Part shown: one piece after another, positions 35,930-44,052 of the stretch | Layout of the letters: the number at the start of each line of letters is the position of its first letter | Position numbering within the stretch: the stretch's first letter is position 1 | Origin: Ornithinibacillus xuwenensis | Lineage (GTDB): Bacteria > Bacillota > Bacilli > Bacillales > Amphibacillaceae | Length of the DNA: 64,000 nt | NCBI RefSeq assembly: GCF_039614845.1 | Contig: NZ_JBDIML010000001.1 | Coordinates: 868,001-932,000, forward strand | Reading direction: 5' to 3' | The notes under the pieces: generated by a model | Told to the model about the DNA's origin: nothing | Databases searched by the model: none | The model's input: only the letters and a program-made list of their open reading frames with translations | Program-made: the position numbers and the translations under genes

Positions 35930-37107
35930 TTTGTTCCTCCTTTAAATTGAAACTGTTTCCTCGTCTCTGGAAGCTCCTGTCTATCCTGTGAAGTAGGTTC
36001 CTGTTCTTTCTTTTTTACTGACATTGCTATATTATTTAATATCCCCATGGATACTAATAATACTAATAAAGAAGAACCACCATAGCTTACAAAAGGTAGT
36101 GTAACTCCGGTAATTGGTAGGATACCACTAGCTGAGCCTAAGTTAATAAATGCTTGAATTCCAATCATCGATGATATCCCTATCGCCATCAATGATCCAA
36201 AACTATCCTCACATTTTCTTGCAATAAATATTCCACGTAAAACGATAGTTGCTAGCGCTCCTATTACGATAAAGACTCCAATAAAGCCCAATTCTTCCGC
36301 AATTACTGCCATAATGAAATCGGTATGTGGCCCAAATAAATATCCTAACTTTTGAATACTCTGCCCTAGTCCTTCACCAGTTAGCCCCCCTACTCCAATT
36401 GCTAAGTAAGATTGAATCAAGTGATAACCAGTTGAATCAGGTGCCTCAAATGGCGCGTAAGCACCTGTAAAACGCCCAATTCGAGTATCAGTAATCATAT
36501 TTGGAATCGCAATTGCGACCACTAACAATCCAATTGCTATTAGTGAGAATAAATGTTTAAATCGGATTCCTGAACTAAAGATTACGGAACAAGCAATTAA
36601 AAATATGATGGATGCTGTCCCAATGTCTGGTTGGGAAACAATAAGTCCAAGCATAATTACAGTAAGAATTAACGGTGGTAATACACCTCGATTAAAATTG
36701 TCTATGTATGCTTGCTTTTTCGAGTAAACAGAAGCCAGATACATAATAATCCCCAACTTGGCAAATTCAGCTGGTTGGAGACTAATAGGACCAATATCAA
36801 ACCAAGACTTAGCGTTACCTCTAACTTCTCCAAATAATTTAACTGCAACTAATAAAAACAGAATACCAAGTACAATTAGCTTTATTAGCTTCTGATAATT
36901 TCTATATGGAAAAAAGGTACAAAACACAAACCCAGCAAGACCAATAATAAACCATTGAATTTGTTTAATTAAGTAGTAATTACTTTCAAATCCTTCAACA
37001 ACTGCAAGAACCATACTAGCACTATAAATCATGACAATTCCAAACCCGGTCAACAGCAATGGAGTTATGATTAGTGTAAAATCATAATCTTTAAATTTTC
37101 GTAGCAT
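35917..37107 (-). CDS. ftsW: FtsW, septal peptidoglycan glycosyltransferase (SEDS family)
   Basis: About 396 residues with ten membrane helices. SEDS landmarks include MIYSASMV, SLQPAEFAKLGIIMYLAS (about 115-132), QPDIGTASI, and GVTLPFVSYGGSSLL near the C-terminus. It polymerises lipid II at the septum with PBP2B, encoded earlier in the window. I set the start at 37107, where GGAGAGGGACAAG stands directly upstream. The TTG at 37122 lies inside that binding site. The SpoVE/RodA paralogues are alternatives, but position next to pycA and ylaN matches ftsW. Confidence 0.95.
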   Translation of the reverse strand: MLRKFKDYDFTLIITPLLLTGFGIVMIYSASMVLAVVEGFESNYYLIKQIQWFIIGLAGFVFCTFFPYRNYQKLIKLIVLGILFLLVAVKLFGEVRGNAKSWFDIGPISLQPAEFAKLGIIMYLASVYSKKQAYIDNFNRGVLPPLILTVIMLGLIVSQPDIGTASIIFLIACSVIFSSGIRFKHLFSLIAIGLLVVAIAIPNMITDTRIGRFTGAYAPFEAPDSTGYHLIQSYLAIGVGGLTGEGLGQSIQKLGYLFGPHTDFIMAVIAEELGFIGVFIVIGALATIVLRGIFIARKCEDSFGSLMAIGISSMIGIQAFINLGSASGILPITGVTLPFVSYGGSSLLVLLVSMGILNNIAMSVKKKEQEPTSQDRQELPETRKQFQFKGGTKWSS

Positions 37108-37190
37108 CTTGTCCCTCTCCAATTTGTATAAATAACTGATAATGAAGAATAATAATTATGCAGTAAAGATTTAATTTAAGTACTTAAACA

Positions 37191-37222
37191 AAAAAACCTT
37201 GCCATTTCATATGCAGGCAAAG
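37191..37222 (-). terminator. terminator after ylaN
   Basis: Minus strand CTTTGCC pairs with GGCAAGG (one G-T pair), followed by seven T residues. Confidence 0.8.
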
Positions 37223-37262
37223 TTTTTATCACAGAAATCCTACTACAAGAAACTGGTTCGTC

Positions 37263-37544
37263 TCAGACAGATTTTTGTGCTGCTTCATGTAAGATGTTTA
37301 GTTGCCTCTCTAGATTTTCAAGGAGTGACTTTCCCTCATCCTCATCAACTAAGTTTAAGCGAACAGCAAAATCTATCTCCCTTGAGAGACCAAACATTTG
37401 TGTATCTAAAACTTCTTCATATAATGGACATTGCGGCATCGTTAAATTATCAATCTGAACTTCAATAAGCCGCAATATTTTATCAGCATCAGCCTTTAGA
37501 AGGGCGTAGGCTTTTTCACGATGATCGATCGTTACCTCTGGCAT
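37263..37544 (-). CDS. ylaN: YlaN family protein
   Basis: 93 residues, mostly helical. MPQCPLYEEVLDTQMFGLSREIDFAVRL is the conserved core of YlaN/UPF0358. YlaN is conserved in Bacillales; work in B. subtilis and S. aureus links it to iron and Fur control and to normal cell shape. I choose the start at 37544 (MPEVTIDH) because GGAGGGGA precedes it. The longer frame reads through the binding site. Confidence 0.92.
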   Translation of the reverse strand: MPEVTIDHREKAYALLKADADKILRLIEVQIDNLTMPQCPLYEEVLDTQMFGLSREIDFAVRLNLVDEDEGKSLLENLERQLNILHEAAQKSV

Positions 37545-37916
37545 CAAAAAAATCCCCTCCACAAAAACAAACCTATTTAAAATACATTATTTCTATAAGC
37601 TTGTTTTTCAACATTAATCATGAACGTTTCTCTATATTATATTATCCTTTCCTACTAGAAATTGCAAATGTTTAATGCGGGTTTGTCAAACTTCATTCAG
37701 TGGTTTTCTATATCTCAAGTTTGACTTATCGGACTTTTACTGGCATTTGAATTCCAACCTCTATTTCCTTTTCTTTTTACGCTTATTATCATTCTATTGC
37801 AAGATCCATTAGAAATAGACTGTTTATAATAATTTTTTTCAATTAATAACTCGTGAATTTATTGACTATCTCTGCTATTCTTAATAAGTGATACATATTT
37901 TGAAAGGTGGAAAAAC
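37545..37916. other. divergent gap between ylaN and ylaL-like gene
   Basis: About 372 bp of AT-rich DNA. It holds the ylaN promoter (listed separately) and a TTGACT near 37863 pointing to the ylaL-like gene, without a clear -10 at standard spacing. No ORF with a ribosome binding site and no strong hairpin was seen in the rest. Confidence 0.4.
37639..37667 (-). promoter_or_regulatory. sigma-A-type promoter of ylaN
   Basis: Minus strand TTGCAA (37662-37667), 17-bp spacer, TAATAT (37639-37644). A TATAAT lies three bases further on. Located about 95 bp upstream of ylaN. Confidence 0.6.
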
Positions 37917-38399
37917 ATGATTGTTCCGATAATTGGAAATGTAGCATACTCCATAACAATGGATCCGACTGTTTGGATCTTTGATGATCGTAAAATTATT
38001 TTAGAAGAAGCATTTAATGAAAGCGACAAGCTTGAAGAAAGCGATACTCTTCAAGAAGCTGCTGAGAGATGGGATCGCGCAATTAGCAGGCAAGAAAAGC
38101 CCCCAGTTAATAAAAGCCTATCACGTCATGAACGAGAAGATATACTTAAGTATTCCTATGTCATGCCGATAGATGATTTTTTAAATCATGCTGAAATAAA
38201 CAGTGACGCAACACATGCTACTATTGCAACAGATTCTGGAGAAGTGAGGATAACTCTTCAGGAGTTGTACGAAAGCTATTTGTTATTTGCTATTGATGGT
38301 AAGCCTTTAACAGATGACGGGCCTGTTCACCTTATGTATAAGGATGGTTCTAATAGAGATACCCCTCTTAAAGGCGTGAATAAAATCGTAATAAACTAA
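37917..38399 (+). CDS. YlaL-like protein of unknown function
   Basis: 160 residues beginning MIVPIIGNVAYSITMDPTVW, no signal peptide or membrane helix. The MDPTVWIFDDRKI start and the central acidic region resemble the ylaL product of Bacillus, which some annotations call a peptidyl-prolyl isomerase. I see no isomerase motif. GAAAGGTGG precedes the ATG. Monocistronic, with a terminator directly after it. Confidence 0.65.
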   Translation: MIVPIIGNVAYSITMDPTVWIFDDRKIILEEAFNESDKLEESDTLQEAAERWDRAISRQEKPPVNKSLSRHEREDILKYSYVMPIDDFLNHAEINSDATHATIATDSGEVRITLQELYESYLLFAIDGKPLTDDGPVHLMYKDGSNRDTPLKGVNKIVIN

Positions 38400-38405
38400 T
38401 GTTAC

Positions 38406-38437
38406 AAAACAGGTATCTTCTCTATAGATGCCTGTTT
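38406..38437 (+). terminator. terminator of ylaL-like gene
   Basis: AAACAGGTATCT pairs with AGATGCCTGTTT (one T-G pair), followed by a T run. Confidence 0.85.
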
Positions 38438-38523
38438 TTTGTTTAAATTGTATAATACGGCATCAAGTACACAAAATATCCGTATAGTGAATAACTTTAT
38501 TCCACTATAAGGAGGAGTGTTAG

Positions 38524-39138
38524 ATGTTGAAACGAAACGGTATCGTGTTCATAGCTAGTATACTGTTGCTAGTAGGATGTCAACAAGATAACGAAGATAA
38601 CGCGTTGCCAACCGAGAAAGAAAATCAAAATGATCGAATTATAAATGTGAAAAACTCGGACCCTAGAGAAAAAAGAGATTTATCAAATGAGGAAGTTGCC
38701 AATCATTTAGCTAATATTGCTGGCGATGTCCCTCAAGTGAATGATGCTGTGGCAATCGTAATTGGACCCTATGCTCTAGTTGGAATAGATGTTGATAAAG
38801 AATTAGATCGCTCAAGAGTCGGAACAATTAAATATTCTGTGTTAGAAGCACTTCAGCACGACCCATACGGTAGAACTGCAGTAGTTGCTGCTGATGCAGA
38901 TATTATGGAAAGAATTCGGAGAATGAACGACAAGATACAACAAGGGTATCCTATTCAAGGAGTTGTCGATGAAGTAGCTGCGATTATCGGTAGGTATATG
39001 CCTGACTTCCCACTTCCAGAAAATCAACCGGAAGAACCTGATCAAAATAAAGAAATTATAGAAGATGGCGACGAACAAAAGCTTGATGATATCGAAAATG
39101 AACAATCAGAAAACCAAAGAGAGAAGCGAGAGAACTAA
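38524..39138 (+). CDS. ylaJ: YhcN/YlaJ family sporulation lipoprotein
   Basis: 204 residues with a lipoprotein signal ending in LLVGC (Cys about 19), an asparagine-rich linker, and the YhcN/YlaJ domain (about 50-160, NHLANIAGDVPQVNDAVAIVIGPYALVGIDVD and KYSVLEALQHDPYGRTAVVAADADIMERI). A strongly acidic, Glu/Gln/Asn-rich tail follows. Family members are spore membrane or cortex-associated lipoproteins and affect germination. AAGGAGGAGTG precedes the ATG. Position matches B. subtilis ylaJ. Confidence 0.9.
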   Translation: MLKRNGIVFIASILLLVGCQQDNEDNALPTEKENQNDRIINVKNSDPREKRDLSNEEVANHLANIAGDVPQVNDAVAIVIGPYALVGIDVDKELDRSRVGTIKYSVLEALQHDPYGRTAVVAADADIMERIRRMNDKIQQGYPIQGVVDEVAAIIGRYMPDFPLPENQPEEPDQNKEIIEDGDEQKLDDIENEQSENQREKREN

Positions 39139-39142
39139 TCCC

Positions 39143-39181
39143 AAAATGAGGTGCTCCATACAGGTAGCACCTCATTTTTTT
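39143..39181. terminator. bidirectional terminator after ylaJ
   Basis: AAAATGAGGTGCT pairs with AGCACCTCATTTT across a ten-base loop, followed by eight T residues on the plus strand. It serves the convergent small gene as well. Confidence 0.9.
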
Positions 39182-39184
39182 TAT

Positions 39185-39427
39185 TTACTCTTCTTCTTTT
39201 ACGTTATTGTAATATTGAACGCCAAATTGCGAGCCTTCAGATACCATTTTCGCATTTTCAAGTTGATCCAATTCAAGAGTTTCCACCTGATCAGGTTTAC
39301 CTGCATTGTATAGTGTTGAGCCTTCCTCGTCATGTTTGTCCTTTTCTTTTTTCTTCATTAAATTAGCTCCCACCAAATAACCTACAACACCAGCTCCCAT
39401 AGCGGAGATAACATACTTTGTTTTCAT
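39185..39427 (-). CDS. small membrane-anchored protein of unknown function
   Basis: 80 residues. A short N-terminal helix with glycines (about 5-22, SAMGAGVVGYLVGANLM) is followed by a KKKEKDK basic stretch and a charged, hydrophilic tail. It looks like a signal-anchor protein with a cytoplasmic or surface tail, similar in layout to YtxH-type proteins but without clear homology I can name. AAAGGGTGATG precedes the ATG. Convergent with ylaJ. Confidence 0.6.
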   Translation of the reverse strand: MKTKYVISAMGAGVVGYLVGANLMKKKEKDKHDEEGSTLYNAGKPDQVETLELDQLENAKMVSEGSQFGVQYYNNVKEEE

Positions 39428-39498
39428 ATCATCACCCTTTTCTGCTTTTGTTATTATATTCCTCTAGATTGGACAAATTAAACATCTTAACTGTTCCT

Positions 39499-39528
39499 TT
39501 GTAGTTTATGATATAGTAATGATATATA
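39499..39528 (+). promoter_or_regulatory. possible promoter of ylaI
   Basis: TTGTAG (39499-39504) and TATATA (39523-39528) separated by 18 bp, about 20 bp before the ylaI start. Confidence 0.45.
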
Positions 39529-39548
39529 CTCCAACGTGAGGTGATTTA

Positions 39549-39752
39549 ATGCAAGTAAAATGTGTATTATGTGATATAGTCGAAACCATAGAGGATTACT
39601 CTCTTCAAGCAAAAAGACTTCGCAATCGTAAAATTAATATGTACTTATGTAATAGTTGTAATGAAAGAATAAAAGATAGAACTTTACAACGTATTTCAAC
39701 AGGAAAATTCCGATTTTTTGAAGAAAAGAAAAATGAGGATGAACTGATATAA
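39549..39752 (+). CDS. ylaI: YlaI family zinc-ribbon protein (DUF2197)
   Basis: 67 residues. Two cysteine pairs, CVLC (about 5-8) and CNSC (about 38-41), form a likely zinc ribbon. LQAKRLRNRKINMYLCNSCNERI is characteristic of YlaI. Function unknown. GTGAGGTGATTTA precedes the ATG. Position matches the B. subtilis yla block. Confidence 0.88.
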   Translation: MQVKCVLCDIVETIEDYSLQAKRLRNRKINMYLCNSCNERIKDRTLQRISTGKFRFFEEKKNEDELI

Positions 39753-39768
39753 AAGCTACAAGTACAAG

Positions 39769-39803
39769 AAAAGCCATCCTACTAATTGTAAGATGGCTTT
39801 TTA
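39769..39803. terminator. bidirectional terminator between ylaI and ylaH
   Basis: AAAGCCATC pairs with GATGGCTTT across a 13-base loop, with A-rich and T-rich flanks. Confidence 0.8.
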
Positions 39804-39807
39804 TGAT

Positions 39808-40122
39808 TTAAGAAGTTTTTTTAGCCTGGCGTTGCAGATACATACGAACTCGGTAAATGGCTAATACAATACAAATAATCACTAGACTTTCCGTCATCGG
39901 TAGTGGATCTGCTGCTAATGTTGCTGGTAGAACAATAAACAATATATTCAATACAAATATCCCAACCGCAAGCAGAATATATACGATGATTGATTTTAAT
40001 ATAGGTAATTTCTTTGCGAAACCTAGTTTATAGGCGATGGCTGCTAAAATTATATTTGCTATGTATAAAACCGTAAAAAGTTGATCAACACCATATCGAT
40101 CTATTACAAAATCGTAAACCAT
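39808..40122 (-). CDS. ylaH: YlaH-like membrane protein
   Basis: 104 residues, three membrane helices and a basic C-terminus (RMYLQRQAKKTS). FTVLYIANIILAAIAYKLGFAKKLPILK matches the YlaH family of Bacillaceae, function unknown. Here it is on the opposite strand to ylaI, whereas typA, which separates ylaF and ylaH in B. subtilis, is missing. Confidence 0.82.
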   Translation of the reverse strand: MVYDFVIDRYGVDQLFTVLYIANIILAAIAYKLGFAKKLPILKSIIVYILLAVGIFVLNILFIVLPATLAADPLPMTESLVIICIVLAIYRVRMYLQRQAKKTS

Positions 40123-40264
40123 AAGAATCCCCCATTATCTATGTTCATCATCGTTTATAATACTAAATTTATGACAATCATGCTAGTCTTAACTAATTGA
40201 TAATCTTTTGTACATCCATAACAATTACGATATACTTACATTGAGTAAAAAAGAGGTGACAAAA

Positions 40265-40447
40265 TTGAACAAAGTAAATATACCAATGCTTCTATTAGCC
40301 ATGTTAGTTATACTCATGTTTATTGGGGTTGGATTCGCGATAGCATTAAGAAACATTTGGCTTATTGTAATATTCATTGCATTAGGTTTTACTATAATGG
40401 GCATGGGAATTTCGATGAAGAGAAGAAAAAGTGACTCTCAAGCATGA
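40265..40447 (+). CDS. ylaF: YlaF-like small membrane protein (DUF5325)
   Basis: 60 residues with two membrane helices (about 7-27 and 31-48) and a basic C-terminal tail (KRRKSDSQA). I place the start at the TTG at 40265, because AAAGAGGTGAC stands just upstream and the earlier in-frame ATG has no binding site. The length then matches Bacillus YlaF. Function unknown. Confidence 0.75.
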   Translation: MNKVNIPMLLLAMLVILMFIGVGFAIALRNIWLIVIFIALGFTIMGMGISMKRRKSDSQA

Positions 40448-40455
40448 GTCACTTT
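40428..40455. terminator. terminator overlapping the 3' ends of ylaF and yktC
   Basis: AAAGTGACTC / GAGTCACTTT with an eight-base loop. The stem includes the last codons of ylaF and the stop and final codons of the convergent yktC, so the same hairpin serves both genes. Confidence 0.7.
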
Positions 40456-41258
40456 CTTCCTTTCTGAATAAAATCTTCAATAATCCGTCTATGAATACTA
40501 GGGTGACTTGTAAATACAGAGCTTTTCTCAACTAAATTTAATTGATTTCCATCAATATCTGTTGAAATCCCTCCTACTTCATCAACAAGAATTACTCCAG
40601 CAGCGATGTCCCAAGGCGAAAGACTCATCGTTATGTAACCTTCTAAAACACCTTCCGCAACAAATGCGAACTCGAGGGCAGCCGAACCATACGTTCTAGT
40701 ACCACGAGCTGTTTTTACAAGCTTTTGCATAGCCTTTTCTTCAACCAAACGATTTTCGCATAACCAAAAATGATTTAATCCTATTACGGATTCTTCTAAT
40801 ACTGCACCAGACTTTAAATGTGGTAGCCGTTCACCGTTCTTATATGCCCCTTCACCACGAATAGCATGGTATAACACATCCTCCATCACGTTATAAATAA
40901 GACCTATCTCCCCAATTCCATGATGATAAATACCAATTGATATGGCAAAATTTCGTTTTTGTTGCACAAAATTCATTGTGCCATCAATCGGATCAATAAT
41001 CCAAACCGTGCCATCTAAGGAACGAACATCGTCACCGAATCCTTCTTCTGATAACAATAAATGATCTGGATATTTGGTTTTAATTCGATCAACAAAATAC
41101 TTTTCTGTATTTCGATCCATTGTTGTAACCAGATCATTTGGGTTTGATTTCGTATCAACCTCAAACGGATCACTCATCTTGTTTCGAATTTCTTTACCCG
41201 CTTCTAATATCCATTCTTTTGCATCACGAAAGAGTCTATTTCGTTCCATTTTCTCCAT
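40449..41258 (-). CDS. yktC: YktC, inositol monophosphatase family protein
   Basis: 269 residues. Metal-binding motifs of the family are visible: LLSEEG (about 70-75), VWIIDPIDGTMNFVQ (DPIDGT, about 90-104) and SPWDIAAGVILVDEVGG (WDIAAG, near 215). These are the Li+-sensitive Mg2+-dependent phosphatase signatures. The physiological substrate (inositol phosphate, or another sugar phosphate or nucleotide) is unknown. GGAGG stands eight bases before the ATG at 41258. Confidence 0.93.
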   Translation of the reverse strand: MEKMERNRLFRDAKEWILEAGKEIRNKMSDPFEVDTKSNPNDLVTTMDRNTEKYFVDRIKTKYPDHLLLSEEGFGDDVRSLDGTVWIIDPIDGTMNFVQQKRNFAISIGIYHHGIGEIGLIYNVMEDVLYHAIRGEGAYKNGERLPHLKSGAVLEESVIGLNHFWLCENRLVEEKAMQKLVKTARGTRTYGSAALEFAFVAEGVLEGYITMSLSPWDIAAGVILVDEVGGISTDIDGNQLNLVEKSSVFTSHPSIHRRIIEDFIQKGRK

Positions 41259-41365
41259 TTGTTAAGCCTCCATCTAGTCATCTTATATTAATAGTATCAG
41301 AATGTGTAGGACCAGTCATATATTACGCATAGCATATGATTCTTATTTCGTTGGAGGTTATTCAC

Positions 41366-41392
41366 AAAAAAGGACTCAAAGTAAGTTTGGGT
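41366..41392 (-). terminator. terminator of the small gene at 41414-41617
   Basis: Minus strand GACCCAAA-CTTAC-TTTGAGTC (one mismatch) followed by CCTTTTTT. Confidence 0.7.
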
Positions 41393-41413
41393 CACTCACC
41401 TTGAGACAATAAG

Positions 41414-41617
41414 TTATTTATTATCAAGTATAGTTAGTAATTGCTTACGTAATTGTTTTAGTCTTTCTTTAGACTTAATTATTTGAACGTTATCATCAGC
41501 TTGTAACGCGTCATATAGGGTCAATAATTCATAATCAATTTCCATTCGAATTACCGGTATTCTTTCCATTTCATCTTGTCGTCTTACTTCTTCTAGAATG
41601 TACTTCAAAATTCCCAC
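41414..41617 (-). CDS. small helical protein, positional equivalent of YkzI
   Basis: 67 codons from GTG at 41617. The product is all-helical and highly charged, with a coiled-coil-like C-terminal half (KSKERLKQLRKQLLTIL). AAAGGG lies too close to the GTG, so the TTG at 41608 (about eleven bases after it) is an equally good start. Location between yktB and yktC matches B. subtilis ykzI. I could not confirm homology by sequence. Confidence 0.6.
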   Translation of the reverse strand: MGILKYILEEVRRQDEMERIPVIRMEIDYELLTLYDALQADDNVQIIKSKERLKQLRKQLLTILDNK

Positions 41618-41845
41618 ACCCTTTCAACCATTAATAAGAATTCTTACCATCAATAAAATACATATAATTGCATAAATTTCTTACTCTTTTATCTCTTTGT
41701 TTTCTTTATATATATGAGGTTTTCATGATTTCGTTCTAAATTCTTGCTGATTTGATTCGAAGTATTATAGCTTGACTTGTTTATATTTACTTGTTAATAA
41801 TAATAAATATAATTTGATTTTTTAAAAAGAAGGGCTGTTTATAAC

Positions 41846-42463
41846 ATGAGCATTAATGGGTTTGTTAACAATGATTTTGAGACTTTCCATATAGATGGGC
41901 TAGAGGCGAGAATGGAAGCAATTCAAACAAGAATTCAGCCAAAGTTTAAAGAAATAGGACAGGAACTAGTCGATTATTTATCTAGCCAATTAGGCAATGA
42001 AGTATATTTACATATTGCAAAGCATGCGAGAAGGACGATTAATCCACCTAATGACACATGGCTAGCAATATCACATAATAAACGTGGTTATAAGAAGCAT
42101 CCTCACTTTCAGGTAGGCCTATTCGATGACCACTTATTCATATGGTTTGCATGTATATATGAACTGGATAATAAACATGATATTGCCAAGAGCTTTCTAG
42201 CTAATTTCAACAAGCTAAAAAAATTGCCTACAGATTTTGTGATCTCCTTAGATCACATGAAAAAAGATTCAATTTCACTAACAGAGCTAAAAGAAGAACA
42301 TCTTGAACGTTTTCGTGATGTAAAGAAAGCAGAGTTTCTTGTAGGTAGACATTTATTACCTAATGACCCAACCGTAACAAACGGAGATGCTTTGATTGAA
42401 ACAATTAAAGCAACGTATGACCAATTAGTACCATTTTATAAAATGGCACTTTCCGCGAAGTAG
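41846..42463 (+). CDS. yktB: YktB family protein (UPF0637, DUF1054)
   Basis: 205 residues. MSINGFVNNDFETFHIDGLEARM at the start and HARRTINPPNDTWLAISHNKRGYKKHPHFQVGLFDDHLFIWFA in the middle identify the UPF0637 family. Function unknown, soluble alpha/beta protein. AGAAGGG lies 11 bases before the ATG. Convergent with yktA across a hairpin. Confidence 0.9.
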   Translation: MSINGFVNNDFETFHIDGLEARMEAIQTRIQPKFKEIGQELVDYLSSQLGNEVYLHIAKHARRTINPPNDTWLAISHNKRGYKKHPHFQVGLFDDHLFIWFACIYELDNKHDIAKSFLANFNKLKKLPTDFVISLDHMKKDSISLTELKEEHLERFRDVKKAEFLVGRHLLPNDPTVTNGDALIETIKATYDQLVPFYKMALSAK

Positions 42464-42513
42464 GATAACTTTTTAAAAATTGTCATTTAAAAAATGAATT
42501 ATTTCTTCTGCAA

Positions 42514-42552
42514 TAAGAAAGCCATTGTCTATCGATGACAATGGCTTTCTTA
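42514..42552. terminator. hairpin between yktB and yktA
   Basis: A 16-bp stem starting TAAGAAAGCCATTGTC. It includes the yktA stop codon. The T run after it is weak on both strands, so termination may be less efficient than at its neighbours. Confidence 0.6.
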
Positions 42553-42819
42553 GTTCATTTTAATAGTCTTGTTTTCGTTTTCTCTTGCATGTTTCATTAC
42601 TTGGTAACTAGAATACCCTGAATCCTTTTCAAAATCAGCAAAAAATCTCTTTTCCTCACTTTTTGATGGAACAATTCGCTTAAACTTTCGATAGCCCGCA
42701 AGCAAGATTTCTCGGTCAATCCCCTTTTCATATGCCTTTTCAACTAGTGAAAAAAACTGTATGACATCGATTATTTCCTGCTTAGTCCAGCTTGCATCAA
42801 ATGGATACTGATAATTCAC
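42550..42819 (-). CDS. yktA: YktA family protein (UPF0223)
   Basis: 89 residues from GTG at 42819. NYQYPFDASWTKQEIIDVIQFFSLVEKAYEKGI and RFKRIVPSKSEEKRF match the UPF0223 family, function unknown. AGGGG lies eight bases upstream of the GTG. It follows the flavin oxidoreductase gene by 18 bp, so the two may share a transcript. Confidence 0.9.
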   Translation of the reverse strand: MNYQYPFDASWTKQEIIDVIQFFSLVEKAYEKGIDREILLAGYRKFKRIVPSKSEEKRFFADFEKDSGYSSYQVMKHARENENKTIKMN

Positions 42820-42837
42820 TTTTTCAACCCCTTATAT

Positions 42838-43791
42838 TTACCATTTGTTTCTAATTTCTTCTGCTTCTTTTATGATGGCATCAATCAATTCTTTCACAGT
42901 CGGAATACTTGTAATACTGGCCACACTTTGACCAGCCCAACCGAATCCTTGATCGGGAATCCCACTATGAATGTAATTCCTATTAGCTTCTCCACTTATA
43001 TACGATTTCAATCCATCATAACCTACGCCCTGGCTCTCTAATTCTAATATTTGATCTGTCCAATTATTTTTTAGTGCACGGGCTGGAGCTCCAAGTGACC
43101 GCTTAATTATTACAGTTGCATTTTCATCCGCATTTAGTATTGCTTGCTTATACACTGGATGGGCATGAACACATTCTTTCGTAGCAATAAATCTAGTTCC
43201 CATCTCGATTCCTTCTGCTCCAAGCGCTAACCCTGCCATTAATCCTCTGCCATCAACAATCCCCCCTGAAGCAACAACAGGTATGGCAACATTATCAACA
43301 ACCTGTGGCGTTAATACCATTGTTCCTGTATCAAATCTCCCCAGATGTCCCCCACCTTCATGCCCAACTACTATTACGACATCGGCACCTAATTGTTCAG
43401 CTTTCATTGCCTGCCTTTTTGCAGCAACTAATACTAAAGTTTTAATCGAGTGCCCCTTTACCATATCCAATACTGCCTTAGGATTTCCTCCAGTTACAGA
43501 AATAACAGGTACCTGCTCCTCTATTGCGACCTCAACCATCTTTTCAAAAGGGCGGTTATGCTGGCCAATGGCAAAATTCACACCGAAAGGTTTATTCGTT
43601 AGCTCTTTAACTCTTATAATCTCTCTTTGCAGTGCTTCAGGACTTTCTAAGCTCATAGCGGTAATTTGACCTAAAGCACCTGCATTGGATACAGCAGCAG
43701 CTAAATCAGCATAAGCTAGATGAGCTAATCCACCCTGAATAATTGGATACTTTATTGATAATAGCTTTGTCAATTTTGTTTCCCAAGTCAT
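42838..43791 (-). CDS. nitronate monooxygenase / NAD(P)H-dependent flavin oxidoreductase family
   Basis: 317-residue TIM-barrel FMN enzyme. PIIQGGLAHLAYADLAAAVSNAGALGQI (about 14-41), the GGHLGR motif of GHEGGGHLGRFDTG, and VASGGIVDGRGLMAGLALGAEGIEMGTRF near 190-218 are FMN-binding features shared by 2-nitropropane dioxygenase and FabK-type enoyl-ACP reductases. Sequence alone does not decide between detoxification and fatty acid synthesis. I set the start at 43791, because GGGGGAG stands before it and the protein starts MTWETKLTK. It occupies the place of speA in B. subtilis. Confidence 0.85.
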   Translation of the reverse strand: MTWETKLTKLLSIKYPIIQGGLAHLAYADLAAAVSNAGALGQITAMSLESPEALQREIIRVKELTNKPFGVNFAIGQHNRPFEKMVEVAIEEQVPVISVTGGNPKAVLDMVKGHSIKTLVLVAAKRQAMKAEQLGADVVIVVGHEGGGHLGRFDTGTMVLTPQVVDNVAIPVVASGGIVDGRGLMAGLALGAEGIEMGTRFIATKECVHAHPVYKQAILNADENATVIIKRSLGAPARALKNNWTDQILELESQGVGYDGLKSYISGEANRNYIHSGIPDQGFGWAGQSVASITSIPTVKELIDAIIKEAEEIRNKW

Positions 43792-43877
43792 CCTATTCTC
43801 CCCCGTTATGACAGTTATATTATATATCCTAACATTTCCTATCACATGATAGCTAACTAAACGTCACAATTAAAACG

Positions 43878-43905
43878 TAAAAAAAGCTGCATAAATGATG
43901 CAGCT
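43878..43905 (-). terminator. terminator of SR1-type RNA
   Basis: Minus strand AGCTGCAT-CATTT-ATGCAGCT followed by seven T residues. Confidence 0.9.
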
Positions 43906-43932
43906 TCGAAATAATTTCAAGCTCTACTAATA

Positions 43933-44052
43933 TTAATCCTTATGATTAGGAATTGATTTACATTCTGGACATGTACCATAAAGAATTGTTACTTTTTCAT
44001 TTTCATAATGTTCAATGGTTTGCTGACACTGTTGACAAACAATGGTACCCAT
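43933..44052 (-). CDS. SR1P, GapA-binding peptide
   Basis: A 39-residue peptide found by direct translation, starting MGTIVCQQCQQ. Two cysteine pairs, C6-x2-C9 and C28-x2-C31, form a zinc-ribbon-like knuckle. The sequence matches the conserved SR1P family, which in B. subtilis binds glyceraldehyde-3-phosphate dehydrogenase GapA and, through it, influences RNase J1. RNase J1 is also in this window. GAGGGG precedes the ATG by about ten bases. Confidence 0.88.
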   Translation of the reverse strand: MGTIVCQQCQQTIEHYENEKVTILYGTCPECKSIPNHKD

